The translations under genes and the position numbers were made by a program. Below are positions 23,380 through 34,171 of a stretch of DNA of 47,310 bases, piece by piece. Below the pieces are notes generated by a model. That model saw only the letters and a program-made list of their open reading frames with translations. It made no database searches and had not been told where the DNA came from. Origin of the DNA: CAZACQ01 sp964483725 (GTDB lineage Bacteria > Patescibacteriota > Gracilibacteria > Absconditabacterales > Absconditicoccaceae); NCBI GenBank assembly GCA_964483725.1, contig CAZACQ010000005.1, forward strand, positions 1-47,310, in the 5' to 3' direction. The first letter of the stretch is position 1. Each line of letters starts with the position of its first letter.

Positions 23380-24384
23380 ATGTATATTAAAAAAAGGCAT
23401 AAAAAAAACTTTTTAAATATATTAGTTTCAAGTTCTACTCTAATATGAGTTAGCTACTTTATTGTCTTTGCAGAAAATTATGAAACTGAAAATAGAGAGC
23501 ACTGAGTAAGTGCTGATTTTTTAGAAATTAGAGAAAACTGAAACAATTGAGAAGTTCAATTTAGTAATATAATTGTATGAGACTTTTCAGATAGATTTAC
23601 ATATATTGTTCAAAGTTGAGAATCTCTGTCAACTATAGCAAGCAGATTTTGAACTACTGTAGATAATATAAAAACTGTTAATGATTTGAGTTCAAATGTG
23701 ATAAGAGAAGGACAAAAATTAACAATATCGCAAGAAGAATGAATAATATACCAACTAGAAGAACAAATAACTCTAAAAGAGTTTACAAATAAATATTCTT
23801 TTGATATTGATAATATTAAATCAATAAATTATATATCTGATGATGACTCTGTTCTAGAAGAGTGAAGCGAATTATTTATACCTATATCAAAGTCAGAAGC
23901 TGTAGATATATGATTAGTTGAAAGAGAAGAGCAAGTTGTAGCTCAACAGCAAGAAACTCAAACTCAAGAACAAGAAACTCAAACTCAACAAACTACAAGT
24001 TCTTGAAGCAGTTGAGAAATAATAAATAGACGATATTACAATCCTCAAGTAAATAATTGATTTTATGCATGACATTGTACATGGTATGTAGCTGATAAGT
24101 TATTTGAAGAACATAGACCTTGGTGAGGTAATGCAAGAGACTGGTACCACAATGCTCAAGCTGCATGATATCCAGTATGACAAAGTCCTCAAGAATGAGC
24201 AATAGTTGTTATAAGATATTGAGCTGGCTATCGAACAAGTTATTGACATGTAGCAATAGTAAAAAGTATAGATTGGGAAGATAACAAAATTTTAATTGAA
24301 GAGATGAATTATTCTTGAAGATTTATAGTTACACAAAGACGAGTACCTATGGATAATAGAATCACATGATATATATACTATTAA
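23380..24384 (+). CDS. Secreted LysM-CHAP peptidoglycan hydrolase
   Basis: Probable cell-wall hydrolase (amidase or endopeptidase). 334 residues. The N-terminus has a short basic stretch and a hydrophobic segment (NFLNILVSSSTLIGVSYFIV) acting as a signal anchor. Around residues 65-115 is a LysM domain (YIVQSGESLSTIASRFGTTV), with a second, weaker LysM-like region after it. A Gln/Thr-rich linker (QQQETQTQEQETQTQQTT) leads to a C-terminal CHAP domain with catalytic Cys233 in GHCTWYVAD and His290 in YGHVAIV. It follows tRNA-Ser and precedes the class A PBP, so it probably takes part in wall remodelling. Confidence 0.88.
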
Positions 24385-24388
24385 AATG

Positions 24389-24431
24389 AAATACTAATTT
24401 ATCAAAAATTTAAGTTGATAAATTAGTATTT
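24389..24431 (+). terminator. Intrinsic terminator after the LysM-CHAP gene
   Basis: A 16-bp inverted repeat (AAATACTAATTTATCA and its complement) with an 11-nt loop, followed by a T-run. It ends the transcript of the hydrolase gene before the PBP gene. Confidence 0.8.
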
Positions 24432-24475
24432 TTTCTTATATTTTAACTATTTAAGTTGGTTATATAATATATAAT

Positions 24476-27400
24476 ATGTTATTTAATAATAAAAAAAGCA
24501 AGTTTAAAAAAGTTAAACTTATGACAAAAAAAAGGTGAAGACCTAAAAAGAAAAATAGTAATAAATGGAAAATTTGGTCATTTATTATTTTATTTATAAT
24601 TATAATGCCATGAATAATATGATGAGCATGGTTTTATAATAATATAATTTTAGAACTTCCTGATATTGCTGAAATTGAAGAAATTCAATTCTCTGAAACT
24701 AGTAAAATTGTTGACAGAAACTGAATTGTATTATATAAATTATATGAAGAAAATAGAAGTTATGTAAGTTTTGATGAAATTTCAGATGATATGATAAATG
24801 CAATAATATCAGTTGAAGATCAAAATTTTTGGAATAATCCATGAATAGATATTAGATGAATTATAAGAGCATGAATTCATGATATTACAAATCTGTGACA
24901 AGACCTTCAAGGAGGATCAACTCTTACACAACAATTAATTAAAAATCTATTACTTACTCCAGAACAAACTATTGAAAGAAAATTACAAGAAATAGTTTTA
25001 GCAATAAAATTAAATTGACACCTAAAAGAGCAAATCATTGAATCACACTGACAAATGGATGAAGAACTTCTTGATAGAAAAGTTAAAGAAAAAATTCTTG
25101 AACTATATTTGAATTATGTATTTTTATGAAACAATGCATATTGAGTAGAAGCAGCTAGTCAAACTTATTTTTGAAAATCAGCAAATGAACTAGATATACT
25201 TCAATCATCAATCATAGCATCACTTCCTAGATCTCCATGAGCAGTAAATCCTTATAACAATACACATAGACTTATGTGACAAATTGTAATAGAAGATAGT
25301 AACTGAAATATAGTGCCAAATGAATGAGAGATATTAAATATTGCTATAGAATGAATTGAAGAAAGACTTAACAATAGTTCAGTAACATTTTATCAGGATA
25401 CAAATAGGTTAATTGAATTTCTAAGGTGATTATTAGACTTTAGTGAAACTTATGAATGAGAAAGCTATAATATATCTTATAACCCTTGAAGAAAGGACCT
25501 TGTACTTGCAAGAATGTATGCAGACTGATACATATCACAAGAAGAATTAAAAAAAAGTATAATAGAATGATTTAATTATCCTTTTAAACAAAGAAGAACT
25601 GATATAAAAGCACCACATTTTGTATTTGAAATTGTAAGACAGCTTGAAGAAAACTACCCTTTAGAAGCTTTAAAAAGATGATGACTTACAATAAGAACTT
25701 CATTAGACTATGAAATACAACAAAAAGCAAAAAAATCTATAAAAGATAATATGGATTATATAGAAGAAAGATGATGAAATAATTCAGCAATGATATATGT
25801 AGATACAAGAAACTGAGATATACTAGCATATGTATGATCAAAAGATTACTTTAATCAAGAAATAGATTGAAATGTTGATATAATAAGATCAAATAGGCAA
25901 CCTTGATCTGCACTAAAGCCACTAGTATATGCAAAATGAATACAAAGGGAATGATTAACACCAGATACTCCAGTTTATGATATACCTATGGAAATCTGAG
26001 ATGATGAACCAGTAAATTCAGATTGACAATTTATGTGACTTATACCACTAAAATATGCATTAGCTCATAGTAGAAATATACCTGCAATTAAAATGTATTT
26101 TGCAGCATGACAAGAATCAGCTGTTAAAAACTTTTTTTGAGATTTATGATTTACAACATTTAGAGAAGATACAGATTACTGATATCCAATAGCACTAGGA
26201 TGATGAGAGGTTAAAATGTATGAATTAGCAAAAGCTTATTCTCACCTAACAGCTGATTGAAATCCAGCAAAGATAAACCCAATACTAGAGATTACTTGAG
26301 CAGATTGACAAATAATGTATAGGAAGACTGTAGAACATAAAGAACAGGTGATATCAAATTGAGTTGCTTATATAATATGGGAAATATTATCAAATCCTGA
26401 TAATATGCCTAGTTCATGGAGAAATAATTTTGCATTTAATTGAATAGATTTTTGAATAAAAAGTTGAACTTCAAATATAAGAGAAAGTGATTGAAGAAGA
26501 TTACCAAGAGACTGATGGCTTGTAAGCTATACACCATCTAGTGTAGCAATATTTTGGGCATGAAATACTAGATGAGAAGCATTACAGTCATGAGCATACT
26601 GATGATGGTTGAATGCTGGTTCATGGAGAGAGTTCTTTTGACAACTAAGAGATGAATGAATAATAGAAAATGAAGAGATATCTCCATCAGAGATTAGAAA
26701 TATATCAATATCTGAAATATCATGAAATAGAGCTTCATGATCTACTCCTCTAGCACTTATAAATAATACTGTATGATACATAAATAATATGCCAAGTGAT
26801 GATGATGAATCAATAGAAACAGTTCAAATAGACAGTATGTGTGATTGAAAAGTTAGTAATTTAACTCCATCAAGTGCAATAGATACTGCTTATATAATAG
26901 AACCTAGTACAATAATGCCTAACGATAGGGATATTGATGATATAATTGAATGGCGAGAAAATAGATGAAAAGAAGAATATTCAGAAAGACTATGAAATAA
27001 AGTACTTCTAGAAGAACCAAATGAAGCATGTGAAGAAAGAGAAAGAATACAAGAAGAATGAACAATAAGTTTAGAATTAGTAAACCCTGAAAACTGACAA
27101 AATATAAATAAAAACTTCTCTATTTGGTATAATATAAGTTCACCATTTAATATAGAAAATATAAGTGTAGAAATGGACTGAAATCAAATTTATAGTCATA
27201 ACTATTCAAGCAATAGACAATCAGTATCTGATATACAAAATATAAACCTTGATGATTCCATTCAATATTGAAATAAAGAAATAAATATAACTGTTCGTGA
27301 CTCTGAATGATATACAGATAATCAAACAATAGATATTAATCTTATAGAAGAGAACAATACTACACCGTATCTAAGTAATACTAGAAGTAGGGTAACACAA

Positions 27401-27604
27401 AACGAGAATGATGAGTATCAATATGTATTACTATTCAGAGATGATACATCTTATGTTGAATGATGAACAATCCTAAAAGATTGAGAAATAATATATGAAT
27501 TTGATTGAAATCTAGCTAACTTTAGTGTAGATAATAATGAATGAATTCAGTATGAAATATATGATATAGATTGAAATATATGAGAATGAATAATTGATCT
27601 TTAG
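24476..27604 (+). CDS. Class A penicillin-binding protein (glycosyltransferase + transpeptidase)
   Basis: Bifunctional peptidoglycan synthase of 1042 residues. After a Lys/Arg-rich cytoplasmic part and one membrane segment comes the GT51 domain: catalytic Glu114 in SVEDQNFWNNPGIDIRG, then GGSTLTQQLIKNLLL, RKLQEIVLAIKL and YLNYVFLGNNAYGVEAA. The transpeptidase has the active-site Ser478 in QPGSALKPL, an SRN motif in AHSRNIPAIKM, and the KSGTS motif followed by GWLVSYTPSSVAIFWAG. A C-terminal extension of about 250 residues includes beta-sandwich-like segments, as in PBP1C-type proteins. Start ATG 24476; an internal ATG at 24521 in the same frame is possible. Confidence 0.95.
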
Positions 27605-27620
27605 TAAAAATATAACAATA

Positions 27621-27657
27621 AAAAAAATAGCTAATAAATTTATTAGCTATTTTTTTT
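27621..27657. terminator. Bidirectional terminator between PBP and secF
   Basis: An inverted repeat of about 15 bp with A- and T-runs (AAATAGCTAATAAAT and its complement) between convergent genes. Confidence 0.8.
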
Positions 27658-27672
27658 AACTTAAGATAAAAA

Positions 27673-28653
27673 TTATTTATTCTTATCTAATTCTAATTCT
27701 TTTACATTATTATTAATAGCAAACTTATAAGCTAAAGGAGCAGCTAAGAATATAGAAGAAAAAGTACCTGCAACAACTCAAATCATTAAAGTAAATGCAA
27801 ATAGTTGTATAATTCATCATCAGAATATATACATTGAAATCAAAACAATTAATGTTGAGAAAGATGTTGCCAATGATCTCCTCATAGTTTGCCAAACACT
27901 TTTTTCAAATACTTGCTGGAAGTCTACAGATCATTCAATCAGCTTATTTTTATTAAGTCATATATTCTCTCTAATTCTATCAAAAATAATAATTGTATCA
28001 TTAATACTATAACCCATAATTGTTAACAATGCTACTATAAATATTAAGTCAACTTGTATTGCATGATTAAAAAACATAAATAATCAATAGGCTCAAGCTG
28101 GAATTATTATATCAAATAATAAGGTAAACATAGTAATCAAAGCTAAAACTCAAGGAGACAAATAATCTCTAATTCAAGAAAAAGCAAACAACATATATAT
28201 AACAATAAATATAAGTCAAAAAACTATAGCAAGTATTGCAGACCTTTTCATCCAATCTCAAATACTTGGTCATATTATAGAAGTTTCTAATATATCCCCA
28301 TCATCAGATATATATCAATTGTCATGCAGGTAGCTTCTTACAAGCCTTGAAACATTATCTACTTGTTCATCATCTTCAATATCAATTTCCAAAAGTATTG
28401 AAGGATATCACTGTCTAGATCATATTCACACTCATGGAGACTCAAATCATTCATTTTCTAATACTTGAGTAATTCAATCAGTAGTAGCTCACTCATCCTC
28501 TATTTGAGTATCTATAGTAATTTCCATTCATCAAGTAAATTGAATTGAAAGTCTTAAATTTGAAAAGAATAAAAATGCAGCTACTACTATAAGAATAATA
28601 GATGCCAATATCCAAGTATAGGATTTACTAATAATATTAAACAAAGGAGTCAT
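27673..28653 (-). CDS. secF: SecF, protein-export membrane protein
   Basis: Partner of SecD in the proton-driven late step of Sec export. 326 residues with six predicted membrane segments. It has the periplasmic domain after the first segment (RLSIQFTGGMEITIDTQIED) and the conserved MGYSINDTIIIFDRIREN motif of the membrane core. secD is not beside it: the upstream neighbours are rnc and nusB. secD may be elsewhere in the genome. Confidence 0.95.
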
Positions 28654-28671
28654 TTAAAATTTATTTATTTA

Positions 28672-29397
28672 TTAAATTCATAGCTTTTCACAAGCAGATT
28701 GTGCAGAATTTTCTTGAGCAGTTTTTTTTGTCTTTCAAAATCAAACTCACATTAAACTCTTATCAACATAAACATTACATTTATACTCTATTACATTTCA
28801 TTTATCATCTATCTTACTATTAATATTTTCATAATAAGGAACATTTTTATAATTTTTTTGAGAATATTCCTGTAAAAGTGTTTTATAACTTTTTACATTT
28901 AACTCTTTTATTTTATCTAGTTTTATGAATATATATTTTTGAATAAAAGATTCAAGACTATCTAATCATAAATCTAAATATATATATCACAATAAAGCTT
29001 CCAAACAATCAGATAAAATTGAATTTTTAGTTCTTCATCAAGTCTTTTCTTCTCAATGTCAAAGAAAAACCATATCATCTAATCAAATATCAAGAGCAAC
29101 TTCAGCTAAATTTTCCTCTCTTACTAAAGCTATTTTATATAAAGTAAGTTCTGATTCTGGTTTTGATTCATAACTTAAATACAAAAGTTTAGATATCACA
29201 CAACCCAAAACTGCATCTCATAAGAACTCTAACCTCTCGTTATTTTCTAGTTCATATGGCATATCAGCTGAAAAACTCTTATGAAAAAAAGATATCATCA
29301 TAAGTCTTTCATCATTTATATTATCAGTATTTAATCACAAAGATCACAAATAATTTTTATACTCACTAATTTTATCTTCTGCAACTTTTGGAAACAT
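28672..29397 (-). CDS. rnc: Ribonuclease III
   Basis: Cuts double-stranded RNA, including the rRNA precursor stems. 241 residues. The catalytic signature NERLEFLGDAVLG is present, and the second acidic site lies in SILSDCLEALLG. A C-terminal dsRBD ends KKTAQENSAQSACEKLG. It lies 21 bp after nusB and 18 bp before secF. The rRNA operon at 42-47 kb carries two long processing stems that are its expected substrates. Confidence 0.95.
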
Positions 29398-29418
29398 TTT
29401 TTTTAATTAGATCTAAAA

Positions 29419-29952
29419 TTAGTTAATAATTTTATGTCAAATTCAATTAATTAGCTTATAACTTGACTCGTCTCAATATTTTTTTGATAACATAATCATT
29501 TCATTCAAAATTATTTTCTTAGGAGTTCAAAAAACTTGATTTTCAATATATCACAAAAGAAAAATTGTTTTATCAATAATATCCATTTCATCATAATTAA
29601 ATGTTTCAGCATATTTATCAACTAATTCTTTTAACTCGTCTTTATACTCAGCATATCATACTATCATTTTTCTTACATAATCAAAGTCTATATTGAAACC
29701 AGGTTTAGCAAAAAAATTATCAAATATGTACAACACATCTTCTTCAAGATCCTCAAATGAATAAAAACTTTTTATAGAAGATTTTATTGCATCTACATCA
29801 GCTTCACTAAGCTCAGTCCAATTAACAACTTTCTCAATTTTTAAAATATCATTAAAAAGAATATCTTCATTTCAAAGATATTCTATAAAACATTTTTGAT
29901 AAAAATAAACAAACACTATTTTTCTTGAAACAATTCTAGATCTAATATCCAT
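29419..29952 (-). CDS. nusB: NusB, transcription antitermination factor
   Basis: NusB with NusE binds boxA to prevent early termination in rRNA operons. 177 residues, all helical. The N-terminus MDISRIVSRKIVFVYFYQKC-type region (residues 1-25 read DIRSRIVSRKIVFVYFYQ) and the C-terminal LNEMIMLSKKYGDESSYKLI match the family pattern of INExxxLAKxY and the FVNGxLD ending (here LINGIGHKII). It lies between rpmF upstream and rnc downstream. Sequence identity is moderate, so confidence is a little lower than for rnc. Confidence 0.84.
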
Positions 29953-29986
29953 AAAAAAATTAATAAGATACAAAGCTATATATTCA

Positions 29987-30214
29987 CTATTCTTCTATTA
30001 TTTCTTCTTTTGATTTTGACTTAATAGTTATAACTTGTTTTCAAGCATAAAAACCACAATGAGGACAAACTCTATGTGATAATTTTTCTCAATTACAGTT
30101 ACTACATTTTGTAAAAGTTGCTTTCTTAGAAAGCTTTTTTATAGCCTTAGTTTGCCAAGTACTATGCCTAATTTTTTTCTTAGATATAGATGTTTTTTTC
30201 TTTGGTACAGCCAT
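29987..30214 (-). CDS. rpmF: 50S ribosomal protein L32
   Basis: Ribosomal large-subunit protein of 75 residues. It begins MAVPKKKTSISKKKIRHSTW, as in other L32 proteins, and has a four-cysteine zinc ribbon: CSNC and CPHC. The tail KSKSKEEIIEE is a short acidic extension. It is between rpmA and nusB on the same strand, about 34 bp from nusB. Confidence 0.96.
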
Positions 30215-30254
30215 TATAATAGATAAGATTATTAATTAAATTTTGAAAAATGAT

Positions 30255-30542
30255 TTATGAATTTTCATTATCAACAACATCAACAACAGTTTTAAGATAT
30301 TTTCTTCAATCAAACCTTTCATATTTCTTTTTTCTAAAAGAAACTTTTCAATCAGTTTGTGCATGAATAGTAAAATCTTTTGTTACATAAACATTCTTTC
30401 ATGCCTTATATTTATCTCACTTTTGTCTAATTATTACATTACCAGCTTTTGCTGCTTGTCATCAAAACAATTTGACTCATCTATACTTAGGATTAGAGTC
30501 TCTTAAGTTCTTTGTACTTCATGCTGCTTTTTTGGTTGCCAT
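30255..30542 (-). CDS. rpmA: 50S ribosomal protein L27
   Basis: L27 reaches the peptidyl transferase centre with its N-terminus. 95 residues. It begins MATKKAAGSTKNLRDSNPKY, and contains GVKLFGGQAAKAGNVIIRQ and the C-terminal half up to FRKKKYERFDGRKYL. About nine of its glycines are TGA, which is strong evidence for code 25. The N-terminal residue pattern has no Firmicutes-type cleavable extension. rplU (L21), often its partner, is not adjacent. Confidence 0.97.
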
Positions 30543-30637
30543 TAGTATTTTTTATTAAAATAAAAATTTTTACTGAATAAACACTTTTATAATGATTTAT
30601 TTAAAGTTTTCAAGATATTTTACAATTTTTTATTAAA

Positions 30638-30709
30638 TGGCACGACCAGGAATCGAACCTGGATTCCAGTCTTCGCAGGACTGTGTCCTATCCTTTAGAC
30701 GACCGTGCC
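30638..30709 (-). tRNA. tRNA-Arg (anticodon GCG)
   Basis: A 72-nt cloverleaf: acceptor GGCACGG with a G-U closing pair, anticodon stem CAGTC/GACTG, loop CTGCGAA with anticodon GCG, T-stem CCAGG/CCTGG. CCA is not encoded. It reads CGC and CGU. Most bacteria use an A34 (inosine) ACG tRNA for these codons. Confidence 0.9.
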
Positions 30710-30728
30710 ATATTTATAAGTTTTAAAA

Positions 30729-31193
30729 CTAACAATCAGTTATCTCTTCATCTATTGAAAAAGAAATATTTCTTTCTATTTTATCAAGCTTGATAAGCTT
30801 ATTTGGATAAGTTATAGCCTGAGTAACAATACAAGAATCTCAAGGTTTTTCATATATTACATCAAATATAACCTCATCATTATAATATGATATATTATCT
30901 ATACTGATAGAATATCATCATGTATTTCTTTCTCACATTGAAATAAAAATATATGTATTATAATCAAAATCAAATAAATCACTGTCTATTCAATATTCAT
31001 ATATATCAGATTCTCAATTAAAAATCAAGTTATTTTCATAACTAATTAGTTCATCAGGAAGATCAATTTCCATTACAGTATAATCAATACTATCATCTTT
31101 AGTATAATCTTCTGAAATATAGTTTAGATAAGTAAAAACTCAAATAAAAAAAGCACAAAATAACATAATAAACAGCAATACATTATCTTTCAT
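30729..31193 (-). CDS. Membrane-anchored PrcB-like C-terminal domain protein
   Basis: 154 residues with an N-terminal membrane anchor (MKDNVLLFIMLFCAFFIGVF) and a C-terminal part that resembles the PrcB C-terminal domain: FISMGERNTGGYSISIDN, then VIYEKPGDSCIVTQAITYPN. In characterised cases PrcB is part of the PrcB-PrtP dentilisin protease complex of treponemes; the domain is otherwise found in many small exported proteins of unknown role. It lies 1 bp after the GST-like gene stop. No protease gene is adjacent. Confidence 0.72.
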
Positions 31194-31194
31194 A

Positions 31195-31845
31195 TTATTT
31201 ATTTTTCATAATAAAAGAATCCTTAGAATCCAAGAATCAAAAAAACATTTCTTTAAAATTTGATTGCAGTGAGTCCTCAATAAGATTCATGTTAAGCAAA
31301 TTATGTTTCCAAGCAATTATTTTCTTAAAAGATCTTTTCTCAAACTCATTATTTAAGTCAGTAAACAAGCTAAGCCTATGAAAAAGAACTAAAAATGCAA
31401 TATCAACAAGTGAAAATTTCTTACTAAAATATCAAGAATCATCTATCAAAGATTCAAAATGCGATATTTTATCAAAGAATTCATTTTTTGAAAGATCATA
31501 AGCCCCCTGTGATTTAGCAAAAAAGATTGAAGACATTTTCAAAATCAATTCATTTGCAAAAACAAGATAAGATAAATGAAATGCTCTATCAACACTATCA
31601 CTAGGTAACAAGTCTGAATTTGAAAAATCATTTAAAAATTCATTAATAACAATACTTTCAAATAAGAAATTTCCATCTGCCTCAAGAAGAGGGACTTTTC
31701 ACAAAGGTGATGCATCATCAAACCATTCTGGCTTATTTTCTAAATTTATATAATTTACTTGATAATCAAGATTTAAATATTTTAATAATATTAAGCTTGA
31801 TTGACCAAAAGGACATATAGGAAAAGTATATAAGTTAAGTTTCAT
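31195..31845 (-). CDS. Glutathione S-transferase-like protein
   Basis: 216 residues with a thioredoxin-fold N-terminus: KLNLYTFPICPFGQSSLILL, GKVPLLEADGNFLFES and VINEFL, then an all-helical C-terminal domain. The CPFG motif aligns with the Cys-containing active site of omega/beta GST-like proteins. Glutathione synthesis was not seen in this window, so the thiol partner is open. It is closely packed with the PrcB-like and PD-(D/E)XK genes, which suggests one transcript. Confidence 0.82.
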
Positions 31846-31870
31846 CAGCGACAAATTTAATTTTTAAATA

Positions 31871-33055
31871 TTACTTAATTTTTCAAACTCTTAACATATC
31901 ATAATCAGATTCTTCAATAATTCAATCAAAATCAAGCACTGAAATTTCTCAATTTTTGAACATTTTTGAAAGCTTTGATTTACTTATATCTAATACTTCA
32001 TTTAATTTTCATTTTGCTTTTAATAGTTCTGTAAGTTTTTCTTCAGATAATATTTTATAATTTTTAATTTTAGATATTGAAACATAAGAATCATTTGAAT
32101 AAAGTCTTTTGAATCAGTTTTTATCAGCATAAGATACAAGTAAATTTTTTATATTATCTTTTTCTAACTTTATTTCATTTGCTTTTTTGCTTAGTTCAAC
32201 ATAATCTTTTACAAGTGACTTTACTGTTTTTTCTCACAGATCATCTACAAACTCATCATCAGCATTAACATGAGAAAAAAGAGGACAAATACTTTTAAAT
32301 TCACAAAACCTACATCAAGGATTTTCTATAGCTTGAAATTCATCTTTTTGTCACATATTAAAATTAAATCTTTTGGTTTCTATTTCATTTATCACAGATT
32401 TATATTTTTCTACAATAGGATTCAATAAATCATCAGTAATTTCCCAAGAATCCAATATATCAAAATGCAAAAAATGTAAGCTTGCATATATTTTATCAAA
32501 ATATTTTCAATATTTCTGTTTTACTCAAAATGCATATAAAGTTTGTTGTTCATACAAATCCTCTTTTTCATAACTTGGTAAATTTTTATTTGTTTTATAG
32601 TCATTGATTATAAAATCATTTCATAATTTATCAAGCCTATCTATTATTCATCTGAATTTAATATTTTCATCCAGATTAAAATAAATATTTTGTTCAGTAC
32701 TTATTACTTTTATATCCTCAAAAGGATAATGCTTATTATAGTAAGAAGATATATAAACCTCTCACCTAGTAACAAAATCAGATATCTGTGCGTCTCATTT
32801 CACAACTATTTCTTTATTTTCCAAATTATAATCCCATAAATCTTTATAATATTTCAGATAAAAATCCAAGTCATTTTTCTTAAAGTTATTCACATCATTA
32901 TATAATTTTTCCAAAACAGAATGAACAATATTTCACAAAACTAAGTCTGCTGTAGTTTCAGGGTCTTCCATTTTAATTTTATCTATATACTTATATCTAT
33001 AAGCTAATGGACACTTATTATATAATTGTATCTGAGAAAAAGAATAAAGTCACAT
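31871..33055 (-). CDS. PD-(D/E)XK nuclease with 4-Cys iron-sulfur motif (RecB/AddB/Cas4-like)
   Basis: 394 residues. The N-terminus SFSQIQLYNKCPLAYRYKYI is the standard RecB-family opening with the first Cys. GNIVHSVLEKLY holds a conserved His, FRGIIDRLDKL carries the catalytic Asp, and IINDYKTNK the D-x-K. The C-terminal ENPGCRFCEFKSICP gives the remaining three Cys of a 4Fe-4S staple, as in AddB and Cas4. A further C-terminal region of about 110 residues is unassigned. No CRISPR array or cas1/cas2 is near, so a DNA-repair role is more likely than Cas4. Confidence 0.87.
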
Positions 33056-33073
33056 ATACTAGATTATTATTTT

Positions 33074-33619
33074 TTAAAGTTTATAGTAATCATTATAAAA
33101 TGGAGCTATAGCAGCCTTAAAAGCAGTTGCAAACTCATCTCTTCTAGTAAACATATCATCTGACCATGCTCACATACTTCAGTTTTCACTTCTAATATCT
33201 ACTGATCATGATAGTTCTCACATAACATCTCACAATTCTTTTCAGTGTACATATAACTCAGTCTCAACTAATTTTGGAACTTCCATCATAGGAGAAAGAC
33301 CAAAATGTCATTCTCATTCAGAATTTAAAATGTATACTGATCAAAATATATATTTTTTTCACATAAAATCAGTAGTTCATCATTCAATTCATACATAATA
33401 ATCAGCTTCAATTCATTTATCTTGCAAATTTCTTGCTCTATTTTCTGCACCTTTCATAGTTTCTTCAATAGATAAAGGCATATCAGATACATCAGAAGGC
33501 ACCTTTTCCAATACATAACTTATCTGATCAGATATATCTTTTAAGTAAGGTGTATTATTAACTCATTCCTTAATTCATTCAACTTTTGGTTCCCTTAATG
33601 TTCATATTGCTATTTTCAT
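33074..33619 (-). CDS. yjjX: Inosine/xanthosine triphosphatase (DUF84, YjjX-like)
   Basis: Likely house-cleaning NTPase that hydrolyses ITP/XTP. 181 residues. It has the family motifs: MKIAIGTLREPKVEGIKEG at the start, the SIEETMKGAENRARNL helix, then YYVGIEGG, and a C-terminal FTRRDEFATAFKAAIAPFYN. Length matches the family. It is between the nuclease gene and tRNA-Arg (UCG). Confidence 0.88.
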
Positions 33620-33655
33620 AATATTTATAATTTTAACATTAAATAATAAGTTATT

Positions 33656-33727
33656 CAAGGAGAGCGGGACTTGAACCCACAACTGAGGTGTCGAAGACCT
33701 CCGTGTTCCCAATTACACCATCCCCTT
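33656..33727 (-). tRNA. tRNA-Arg (anticodon UCG)
   Basis: 72 nt. Acceptor stem AAGGGGA pairs with TCTCCTT with one G-U, discriminator G. D-stem GTG/CAC, anticodon stem GAGGT/ACCTC, loop CTTCGAC with anticodon TCG, T-stem GTGGG/CCCGC with loop TTCAAGT. CCA is not encoded. The acceptor beginning with two A-U pairs is unusual. It would read CGA/CGG. Confidence 0.87.
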
Positions 33728-33730
33728 ATA

Positions 33731-33758
33731 TTTAGAACTTAGAGTTTAGGACTTAGAG
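33731..33758. repeat. Degenerate 7-bp tandem repeat, four units
   Basis: TTTAGAA, CTTAGAG, TTTAGGA, CTTAGAG in exact 7-bp register, just upstream of tRNA-Arg. On the minus strand this reads as CTAANNN units, the same pattern as at 15409. Confidence 0.65.
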
Positions 33759-33831
33759 ATTTAATTAAAGTATATTCAAAGTTAATTATTTATTCTAAAG
33801 ATTCCTTTAGTGTCTATTCACTAATCTCTAG

Positions 33832-34143
33832 CTAATTAAATTTTCTCATTTTTTTTAGATATCTTCTATAAGCCCAACTATCAGCTCACTTATAAACAAA
33901 ATAAACTTCTCAACTATTAGCTTTTCTTATTGCTCTATAACCATCTGGATCTTCTCTTGCTGATGTTTTATCACAAATAAGTTTTCAAGAACGAAAAAAC
34001 CAAGTGTAAACATTTCACTTGGGGTTTTCATAGTCTTTTTTTTGTCAATCCAAATTTGAGCTAGAAGAACCTACAAGCTTTTTGAGTTTTTCAGCTTGTT
34101 TTTTTTGCTTTAAAATTCACATTTTATTAGTTCTACTAGCCAT
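33832..34143 (-). CDS. Small basic protein of unknown function
   Basis: I do not recognise this 103-residue protein. It begins MASRTNKMGILKQKKQAEKL, is rich in Lys and Arg, and contains WFFRSGKLICDKTSAREDPD and YRAIRKANSGEVYFVYKGAD. The Lys-rich helix at the start and the short beta-like core suggest a nucleic-acid-binding or ribosome-associated role, which is inference. It lies between the gpx-like gene and tRNA-Arg on the same strand. Confidence 0.7.
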
Positions 34144-34171
34144 TAGTTAAGTAATATTATCTAATAAATAA

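Noticed and set aside
31871..33055. The 4-Cys PD-(D/E)XK nuclease could be Cas4 of a CRISPR system
   Set aside because: No direct repeats with spacers and no cas1/cas2 were seen; length near 400 and the C-terminal extension fit a RecB/AddB-like repair nuclease better.
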